Shown one piece after another: positions 44,357-49,927 of a stretch of 49,927 nucleotides of DNA. The translations under genes were made by a program, and so were the position numbers. The notes beneath the pieces were generated by a model. It was not told where the DNA came from. It saw only the letters and a list, made by a program, of their open reading frames with translations, and searched no databases. The stretch comes from Allorhodopirellula heiligendammensis (GTDB lineage: Bacteria > Planctomycetota > Planctomycetia > Pirellulales > Pirellulaceae). The stretch spans positions 1-49,927 of the forward strand of contig NZ_SJPU01000007.1 of NCBI RefSeq assembly GCF_007860105.1, given 5' to 3'. Each line of letters begins with the position of its first letter. Position 1 is the stretch's first letter.

Positions 44357-44698
44357 TCATTCCACGAGAGGATGTGGATCAAATTCAGGGGTGCGTGGCT
44401 GGCTCGTCATCACGGGAGCGTCGATGAACCAGGCCATTGAAGCTGTTTCGATATGATAGCTGAAGCAGCGAGTGCTCGCAGGGTAGATCGCCCATTTGCC
44501 GAGGGGGGCCACCTTCGGATCACTTAAGGCCCGTCGGCCGTCAACGGAGTGGTGTTTTCTTCGCGGGTATTCGCCCGGCAAGTTCTTGCCAGAGAGTGTG
44601 GCCAATGCCTTGGCCGCGTGATACTCTTGGGCGATGTGTTTCCGCATGCGTGAGGTGCGTTTTCGCATGCGCGAGTTCACCATGGCCACTCTCGCCAA
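44357..44698 (-). CDS. Possible hypothetical protein upstream of the sulfatase
   Basis: A 113-codon frame ends three bases before the sulfatase start on the same strand. It begins with a basic stretch containing two R-M-R-K repeats and ends PRTPEFDPHPLVE. No family is recognised, it has no signal peptide and the start has no clear ribosome-binding site. Close spacing to the sulfatase favours a real leader gene, but a chance open frame in a promoter region is as likely. Confidence 0.3.
   Translation of the reverse strand: MARVAMVNSRMRKRTSRMRKHIAQEYHAAKALATLSGKNLPGEYPRRKHHSVDGRRALSDPKVAPLGKWAIYPASTRCFSYHIETASMAWFIDAPVMTSQPRTPEFDPHPLVE
44639..44680 (+). promoter_or_regulatory. Two-copy 21-bp direct repeat, candidate operator
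   Basis: TTTCCGCATGCGTGAG (44639-44654) and TTTTCGCATGCGCGAG (44660-44675) match at 14 of 16 bases and have a repeat period of exactly 21 bp, two helical turns. They end about 30 bases before the glycosylasparaginase ATG. AraC-type activators commonly bind direct half-sites with this spacing. An AraC gene is located 4.3 kb away. Confidence 0.35.
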
Positions 44699-44707
44699 GG
44701 ATCACGA

Positions 44708-45685
44708 ATGATTACCAGACGCCAATTAATGGGCACGACTGCAATGGTCGCGACCGGAGGACTGATCGCGATGGCAGACGAGACACACCCCCTCAATCGC
44801 CCCGTGGTGATATCCACATGGCGGCACGGTCTGGCTGCCAACGAAGCCGCGTGGGCGGTTCTATCAAAGGGTGGCCGGGCGTTGGATGCCGTCGAAGCCG
44901 GAGTTCGCCAAAGCGAGTCAGACCCGGCGGTGTCAAGCGTAGGCGTTGGCGGTCTTCCCGATGCGTCGGGTGAAGTCACGCTCGACGCATGCATCATGGA
45001 TGAGCATGGTGACTGTGGATCGGTCGCCTATCTGAAGGACATTGAGAACCCGATCACAGTCGCCCGCATGGTGATGGAACAATCGCCCCACGTTATGATG
45101 GTCGGTGAAGGTGCAAAGTCCTTCGCGCTGGCTAAAGGAATGAAAGAGAAAAACCTACTCACCCCCAACGCCAAGGAGGAGTGGGAAAAATGGAAAGCCA
45201 AACATCCCGATGCGATCAAGCACTGGGAAATCAACATCGAAAACCATGACACCATTGGGATGGTCGCGATTGACGCCGCCGGAAACTTGTCCGGTGCATG
45301 TACCACCAGCGGTCTGGCGTGGAAGTTGCCTGGACGCGTCGGGGACTCACCCATCATCGGCGCCGGCCTGTATGTCGACAACGAAGTCGGCGCTGCCAGC
45401 GCGACGGGCGTAGGGGAAGCGGTCATCCGAGCAGTGGGCAGCTTTCTAGTCGTGGAACTCATGCGGCAAGGAAACTCACCGCAAGACGCTTGCCGGTTGG
45501 CGACCGAGCGCGTCATTGAGAAGAACCCGCAGTGGAAGGAAATCCAAGTTGGCTTCATCGCAGTGGATAAACGTGGCCGAGTCGGCGGCTACTGTATCCA
45601 ACCAGGTTTCGACTACGCCGTCTGCGACCAAGCAACTGGAAATCGCATGATAATTGCACCGAGCCGCATCCCCACCAGCAGCTAA
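44708..45685 (+). CDS. N4-(beta-N-acetylglucosaminyl)-L-asparaginase (glycosylasparaginase)
   Basis: This 325-residue Ntn-hydrolase precursor has a Tat-type signal (RR at 4-5, MITRRQLMGT) for export. The autoproteolytic site is in NHDTIGMVAID, with cleavage expected between Asp181 and Thr182; Thr182 becomes the nucleophile. SDPAVSSVGVGGLP, GAGLYVDNEVGAASATGVGE and the GSGLYV-like oxyanion region are family marks. It cleaves the GlcNAc-Asn bond of free glycosylasparagine, the last protein-glycan linkage of N-glycoproteins. It is followed closely by a CutC gene. Confidence 0.9.
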   Translation: MITRRQLMGTTAMVATGGLIAMADETHPLNRPVVISTWRHGLAANEAAWAVLSKGGRALDAVEAGVRQSESDPAVSSVGVGGLPDASGEVTLDACIMDEHGDCGSVAYLKDIENPITVARMVMEQSPHVMMVGEGAKSFALAKGMKEKNLLTPNAKEEWEKWKAKHPDAIKHWEINIENHDTIGMVAIDAAGNLSGACTTSGLAWKLPGRVGDSPIIGAGLYVDNEVGAASATGVGEAVIRAVGSFLVVELMRQGNSPQDACRLATERVIEKNPQWKEIQVGFIAVDKRGRVGGYCIQPGFDYAVCDQATGNRMIIAPSRIPTSS

Positions 45686-45701
45686 TACAGAAAGCATCAC
45701 G

Positions 45702-46430
45702 TTGTCCGTCGTCCTCGAGGTCTGTGTTGATTCCTATGCGTCTGCCGCTGCTGCCAAGGCGGGCGGAGCGGACCGGTTAGAAGTCTGTAACGCACTTACG
45801 GTCGGCGGGACAACACCGAGTTTCGGGCTTGTCGAGCAATGTGTGGCCCAGTTAGAGATGCCCGTCATGATGATGATCCGACCGCATGACGGCGGATTCG
45901 TCTACGACCGGGATGATCTCGATACGATGCTGTCAGACATCAAGGTCGCTAAATCGATTGGGGTTCACGGCGTCGTTTTCGGTGCGTTGACGCCTGAACG
46001 GAGGCTCGACCGAACGAGCTGTTTGCGACTAATTGAGGCCGCAGGTTCTTTAAAAACAACCTTTCATCGAGCTTTCGACCTCGTCTCAGAACCCTTGGCT
46101 GTGCTTCGCGAACTGGAGCTTCTGGGCATCGATCGTGTGCTCACATCGGGACAGCGAGCGACGGCGTTGGCGGGTGCCCCATTGATCCGCAGGTTAACTG
46201 AACGAGCGGTGGCGTTGAGCGTGCTGGCTGGCGCGGGAGTCAACGCGGAGAACGCACGGCAATTAGTCGAGCTGACCGGTGTGCGTGAGATCCACGCGAG
46301 TGCCAGCGTAGTGGCGCGAGGCGAGCAAGCGCATGACGAGATTGCTTTTGGATCCCAACGTCGCATCACCTGCTCGGATCGCGTCCGGGCCATCAAGGAC
46401 GCAATTAGAAACCTCGCCTCCACGACATGA
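45702..46430 (+). CDS. cutC: CutC family protein (TIM barrel)
   Basis: The 242-residue CutC homologue starts, from TTG 45702, with the family N-terminus LEVCVDSYASA, followed by GGADRLEVCNALTVGGTTPS, MPVMMMIRPHDGGFVY, GVVFGALTPERRLD, KTTFHRAFDLV and VLTSGQRATAL. An ATG at 45654 would place the start inside the preceding gene. CutC was named for copper homeostasis, but that role is doubted. Its position directly after glycosylasparaginase, as also seen in Bacteroidetes N-glycan loci, suggests a role in glycan-derived sugar metabolism. Confidence 0.85.
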   Translation: MSVVLEVCVDSYASAAAAKAGGADRLEVCNALTVGGTTPSFGLVEQCVAQLEMPVMMMIRPHDGGFVYDRDDLDTMLSDIKVAKSIGVHGVVFGALTPERRLDRTSCLRLIEAAGSLKTTFHRAFDLVSEPLAVLRELELLGIDRVLTSGQRATALAGAPLIRRLTERAVALSVLAGAGVNAENARQLVELTGVREIHASASVVARGEQAHDEIAFGSQRRITCSDRVRAIKDAIRNLASTT

Positions 46431-46497
46431 TTGCTACCAAGCGCGTCCTCGAGATCACGTCCACTCGAAATCCCCCCACCCAAAATGCTCAGTCATC

Positions 46498-47964
46498 ATG
46501 ATTTTGTACTTTGAAACGAGAATCTCCGTCAGCGGACGCATGGCCGCCTTGGCGGCATGCTTGGCCACAGCCTGCGTGGTAGCGGGCGGCACGCTCGCGG
46601 CGCAGGAGACGCGAGCGTCGATCAAGAACGTACTCCTGATTGTGTCCGACGACCTGCGGGCAAACGCACTGGGTTGCTATGGCGACCCCCTCTGCCAGAC
46701 TCCACATATCGACAAACTGGCGAGCCGGGGACTGCTCTTCACGCATAGCTACTGCCAGGGAACTTGGTGTGCACCGTCGCGCACTTCGTTCATGTTCAGT
46801 CGCTACGAGGGCAGAGGCACGCAATCACTTGGAGAACACTTCCGAAAGAATGGCTTCTACTCCGCCCGGGTCGGTAAGATCTTTCATATGCGTGTGCCGG
46901 GAGACATTATTGCGGGAACCGACGGTGAGGACATCGAGGAATGCTGGACGGAACGCTTCAATTCGCAGGGTGACGAGGCGCACACCCCAGGCGACTACGC
47001 TTGCCTGAATCGCAACGTATTCACCACGGAGCTCGCTGGCCGGCAATCCACAAAGATGCCGCATCGCATGTTCGTTTCGGTGAGCTACCAGGGCGATGGA
47101 TCGGATCAACCAGACCACAAAACCGCCACCAAGACCATCGAGCTGCTGCGTGAGCACAGCGCGAAACCTTTCTTCATTGCGGCAGGGTTCGTCCGCCCAC
47201 ACTACCCCATGGTGGCTCCCAAACAATATTTTGACCGCTATCGCTGGGAGGAGATGCGTGTGCCTACGCAGGTCCAAAACGATCTCGCAGACATCCCCAA
47301 GCTTGGCCAGACCGCAAGCCGCTCGGCCCTCAACGGGATCGATCAGTTTCCCGACAATCAAAAGCGGATGTGGGCTGCCTACTACGCAGCGATCACGTTC
47401 ATGGACGATCAAGTCGGCCGCATCCTCGATGAGGTCGAGCGACTTGGTTTGCACGAAAACACAGCGGTGGTCTTCACCAGCGACCATGGCTACCATTTGG
47501 GTGACCACACGTTCTGGCAAAAGTCGAACGTCCACGAGGAGGTTATCCGCGTTCCGCTCATTATCTCGGCACCTGGATACCAACCAGGCCGAACGGATTC
47601 CATCGCCGAATTAGTTGATCTGTATCCGACGCTCTCGGAGCTCGTGGGGGTGGACGTGCCGGCGGACGTCCAAGGGCTCAGTCTCGTGCCAATCTTGAAA
47701 GATCCCACCGCGCAGCTGAAAGAGGGGGCCCTCTCTTTCTCAAATGGACATTCGTGGCGAACCAATGACTGGGCCTATATGCGTTATAATGACGGGTCTG
47801 AAGAACTCTACGACATGCAGCATGACCCTGAACAAATCACCAATTTGGCGGGCGATCAGGAGCATGAGATGGTGCTAGAACGCCTCCGTACGGAGCTCCT
47901 CGCACGGCTCGAAAATGCAGGGATCAAACGCATAAATCGTCGTCAAACGACGCCAGCTCGTTGA
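46498..47964 (+). CDS. Secreted sulfatase, iduronate-2-sulfatase-like
   Basis: This 488-residue formylglycine sulfatase has a signal peptide (hydrophobic 15-33). The FGly site is C91-A-P-S-R95, and the first metal motif is LLIVSDDLRANALGCYG. Further marks are YSARVGKIFHM (the GK-H signature of iduronate-2-sulfatase-type enzymes), GFVRPHYPMVAPKQYFD, AYYAAITFMDDQVGRIL and VFTSDHGYHLGDHTFWQKSN. The FVRPH and GYHLG-x-H-x-x-W-x-K patterns are typical of the iduronate-2-sulfatase family. The stop overlaps the TTG that opens the next frame. Confidence 0.9.
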   Translation: MILYFETRISVSGRMAALAACLATACVVAGGTLAAQETRASIKNVLLIVSDDLRANALGCYGDPLCQTPHIDKLASRGLLFTHSYCQGTWCAPSRTSFMFSRYEGRGTQSLGEHFRKNGFYSARVGKIFHMRVPGDIIAGTDGEDIEECWTERFNSQGDEAHTPGDYACLNRNVFTTELAGRQSTKMPHRMFVSVSYQGDGSDQPDHKTATKTIELLREHSAKPFFIAAGFVRPHYPMVAPKQYFDRYRWEEMRVPTQVQNDLADIPKLGQTASRSALNGIDQFPDNQKRMWAAYYAAITFMDDQVGRILDEVERLGLHENTAVVFTSDHGYHLGDHTFWQKSNVHEEVIRVPLIISAPGYQPGRTDSIAELVDLYPTLSELVGVDVPADVQGLSLVPILKDPTAQLKEGALSFSNGHSWRTNDWAYMRYNDGSEELYDMQHDPEQITNLAGDQEHEMVLERLRTELLARLENAGIKRINRRQTTPAR

Positions 47965-48020
47965 AGTCTTTACTGCTGTCCTCGCACTCAACTCGAATAC
48001 CTCTCCTCTCAACTCAATCT

Positions 48021-49631
48021 ATGATGACACTCGCCCATCGAATCCTCGTCCTGATCGCGTTGATCGCATCCAACTGCGTAAACTCTGAATTCGCAAACGC
48101 TGACGAAGAGCGTCCCAACATCGTCTTCCTATTCAGTGACGATCTGACCACCCAAGCAATCTCGGCTTATCATTACGGTCTGGACCTGCCTCCAACGCCC
48201 AATCTGGATCGTATCGCCAAGGAAGGGATGCTGTTCGAAAACAGTTTTTGTGGAAACAGTATCTGCACGCCCTCACGGGCGACCGTCATGACCGGTTTGC
48301 ACAGTCATAAAAACGGGATTGTAAACCTGTCCGGAGCCTTGGATCCTGAAAGCCCGACATGGCCAAAACGGCTCCATCAAAGTGGGTACACCACAGCCAT
48401 TTTCGGCAAGTGGCATATGAAAACCAAGCCGCAAGGTTTCGACGCCTGGGAAGTCTTCAGTGGTCAGGGAAACTATTACAACCCCGACCTCCACGGCCCC
48501 AACGGTAGCCGTCGGATCGAAGGACACTCCACTGACATCGTTACCGACATTGCGTTGGATTGGCTCGAGAACCGAGATAAGACTAAGCCGTTCGCGTTGA
48601 TGATTCAGCACAAGGCACCGCACCGAAATTGGAAACCGTCCATTCAGGAATTGGAACTTTATCGGGACATCACCTTCCCCGAGCCCTCCTCGCTTTTCGA
48701 CGACTACGAGGGAAGGGTCGCCGCGTCAAATCACAAGATGGGAATCGACAGCGACATGACCATGGCATCGGATCTGATGATGTTCGATGGCGATCAAGCA
48801 AAAAACGTATTAAGTCGACTCACACCGCAACAACGCGACGCCTATCTGGCTGCATTCGAAAGCGAGAATACTGAATTCCTAGCCAATCCTCCTACCGGAA
48901 AGGAACTGGTCCGGTGGAAGTACCAGCGTTACATGAAGAACTATCTTCGCTGCGTTGCCGGTGTGGACCGCAACGTGGGACGAGTTCTCGACAAACTGGA
49001 TTCACTGAATCTGAATGAGAACACCATCGTCGTTTACTGCGCTGACCAGGGATTCTATTTAGGAGAACACGGTTGGTTTGATAAACGTTGGGCTTATGAA
49101 GAATCTCTCAAGATGCCCCTGATCGTTCGTTGGCCTGGAATGGTCAAACCAGGCACCCGATCGGCTGCGATGGTTCAAAACATCGACTATGCGCCTACGC
49201 TGCTTGAGGCGGCAGGAGTCAAAACGGACTGGCCGGTACAGGGGATCAGCTTGCTGCCCCTGCTGAGCAATGGCGGTGTTGCACCTGACGACTGGCGCAA
49301 GACGATTTATTATCGCTACATCGACCGAGGGCACGGAGTCGCCCAGCACAGTGCGATCCGCACCAACACCCACAAGCTCCTGCACTTTGACCAGCCTCGC
49401 AATGCTGCAGAGGAGGCAAGTATCTGGGAACTTTACGACCTCCAAAACGATCCTCAGGAAATGACGAACCTCGCCGGCGATCCCGCTCAGGCGACAAAAC
49501 TCGAGTCGATGAAGCAGCTCTACTGGGAAACTCGGAAGCGTTACGACGACACCGACGAATCGTTGTGGACCAATCAGAGAACACGCCGGTTCGATCCGGA
49601 AGACTACATCGTCCCACCGCGACGGCGATAA
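48021..49631 (+). CDS. Secreted sulfatase, N-acetylglucosamine-6-sulfatase-like
   Basis: This 536-residue sulfatase has a signal peptide (about 5-27). The FGly site is C82-T-P-S-R86 in GNSICTPSRATVMTG. Metal motifs are NIVFLFSDDLTTQ and VVYCADQGFYLGEHGWFDKR, and FGKWHMKTKPQGFD is the third signature. QHKAPHRNWKPS and the C-terminal ELYDLQNDPQEMTNLAGDP resemble N-acetylglucosamine-6-sulfatases/arylsulfatases of the S1_8/S1_11 type. ATG 48021 is preferred over a TTG at 47961. It follows the iduronate-2-sulfatase-like gene by 56 bases on the same strand. Confidence 0.9.
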   Translation: MMTLAHRILVLIALIASNCVNSEFANADEERPNIVFLFSDDLTTQAISAYHYGLDLPPTPNLDRIAKEGMLFENSFCGNSICTPSRATVMTGLHSHKNGIVNLSGALDPESPTWPKRLHQSGYTTAIFGKWHMKTKPQGFDAWEVFSGQGNYYNPDLHGPNGSRRIEGHSTDIVTDIALDWLENRDKTKPFALMIQHKAPHRNWKPSIQELELYRDITFPEPSSLFDDYEGRVAASNHKMGIDSDMTMASDLMMFDGDQAKNVLSRLTPQQRDAYLAAFESENTEFLANPPTGKELVRWKYQRYMKNYLRCVAGVDRNVGRVLDKLDSLNLNENTIVVYCADQGFYLGEHGWFDKRWAYEESLKMPLIVRWPGMVKPGTRSAAMVQNIDYAPTLLEAAGVKTDWPVQGISLLPLLSNGGVAPDDWRKTIYYRYIDRGHGVAQHSAIRTNTHKLLHFDQPRNAAEEASIWELYDLQNDPQEMTNLAGDPAQATKLESMKQLYWETRKRYDDTDESLWTNQRTRRFDPEDYIVPPRRR

Positions 49632-49927
49632 CAACATCAGAGTAGCGAAAGTCGAACTTAGGCACTCTGTTCGATGACTTCGCCACTGAAGGTTGCCGCC
49701 ATCTTGCCTGCGGTTTTGATGATCCTCAATGGGTTGAACAAATTGAGCGGTGCCTCTTGAGCCCACTTCTGGCTCGCAAATCTTTATTTGCGAATCATAT
49801 GGGTGCATTCCCATTCTACGGACATGTTTGCTAGCAAATTGCATTCGTCTTTGCCCCGTTTTCGCCTGATTTCCCGAGGTTAGAATTGATCGCTTTGATG
49901 GATCAATTCTAACTCGTGGCAAGGATG
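49632..49927. other. Right-edge intergenic region with two strong hairpins
   Basis: No gene is recognised in the last 296 bases. An 8-bp perfect stem TCGCAAAT/ATTTGCGA with a four-base loop lies at 49774-49793. A 13-bp perfect stem with a nine-base loop lies at 49879-49913. A minus-strand frame ending at 49658 (FNPLRIIKTAGKMAATFSG) could be the tail of a lost gene but is not identified. Confidence 0.5.
49879..49913. repeat. Perfect 13-bp inverted repeat
   Basis: GTTAGAATTGATC (49879-49891) and its exact reverse complement (49901-49913) are separated by nine bases. The stem is AT-rich and has no following T-run on either side within the window, so it is not a usual terminator. It may be a mobile-element end, a protein-binding palindrome or an RNA structure. 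Confidence 0.6.

Larger units (their letters stand above)
44354..44707. other. Divergent intergenic region with a possible short gene and a 21-bp direct repeat
   Basis: This 354-base space separates the sulfatase (-) and glycosylasparaginase (+) genes. It holds a possible minus-strand frame (44357-44698) and a two-copy direct repeat (44639-44680), both listed separately. CGCATGCG, a palindrome, is the core of each repeat. No other structure was recognised. Confidence 0.5.

Noticed and set aside
42896..49631. Polysaccharide utilisation locus of Bacteroidetes type
   Set aside because: No SusC/SusD-like transporter or hybrid two-component gene is present; only the enzyme set is comparable.
49879..49913. 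Integron attC site
   Set aside because: The arms begin GTTAGAA and end TTCTAAC, near the attC core consensus, but the final positions do not fit RYYYAAC/GTTRRRY, the palindrome is perfect rather than imperfect, and no integrase is seen.
49059..49922. Minus-strand frame of 287 codons at the right edge
   Set aside because: Most of it is antisense to the C-terminus of an unmistakable sulfatase; the composition is that of a shadow frame.
1..49927. CRISPR array, tRNA or rRNA genes
   Set aside because: No regularly spaced direct repeats, cloverleaf ends with CCA-type features or rRNA core sequences were recognised on either strand.

Overview
The window looks like a chromosomal segment of a planctomycete of the Pirellulaceae/Rhodopirellula type. 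The evidence is gene content rather than any rRNA gene: three secreted sulfatases with C-x-P-S-R active sites, a secreted heme-type C-x-x-C-H protein (PSC1/DUF1549/DUF1553) paired with a DUF1501 protein, a large Ser/Thr kinase with TPR repeats, an ECF sigma factor, Gly/Arg-rich EF-hand proteins and short, loosely packed operons. No rRNA, tRNA, CRISPR array or intact insertion sequence was recognised.

Layout. 1-2.5 kb: the tail of an unknown gene, a 5'-truncated flavin disulfide oxidoreductase, a short-chain dehydrogenase and an NmrA-like gene. 2.7-6 kb: a minus-strand tetR-SDR operon divergent from an ABC-F ATPase. 6-7.4 kb: three decayed genes side by side (IS66-type transposase tail, a PNPOx-like gene with an internal stop, a pirin gene with an internal deletion). 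7.6-15 kb: ECF sigma factor, EmrA/EmrB-type efflux pair, then a convergent membrane Ser/Thr kinase. 15-18 kb: an Old Yellow Enzyme reductase (upstream of the kinase on the same strand) divergent from a cNMP-domain/thioredoxin-reductase-like fusion that has lost the CxxC. 18.3-18.9 kb: transposase remnants. 19-25 kb: TVP38-like membrane protein, a secreted EF-hand protein followed by a secreted deiodinase/thioredoxin-like CxxC protein, a DUF3124 protein, an unknown membrane protein and a GNAT acetyltransferase.

25.3-33 kb: a translationally coupled DUF1611 (DgcN-like) and dipeptide-epimerase (DgcA-like) pair, a secreted DUF1593 nucleoside-hydrolase-like protein, an AraC remnant, and the PSC1/DUF1549/DUF1553 plus DUF1501 pair. 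33-49.6 kb: a carbohydrate-catabolism island with an SGNH hydrolase, a BNR/sialidase-like protein, an NHL propeller, a sugar isomerase plus Gfo/Idh/MocA oxidoreductase pair with a divergent AraC regulator, a GH92 alpha-mannosidase, three sulfatases, an N4-(beta-GlcNAc)-L-asparaginase and a CutC homologue.

The most coherent system is this last island. GH92 mannosidase, a possible sialidase, a GDSL esterase, glycosylasparaginase and sulfatases together read as machinery for dismantling eukaryotic, probably sulfated, N-glycoproteins, without the SusC/SusD transporters that Bacteroidetes use. Two further clusters deserve attention: the sigma factor/efflux/kinase/redox block (7.6-18 kb), where signalling and redox genes are interleaved, and the secreted EF-hand plus CxxC deiodinase-like pair (20.4-22.6 kb).
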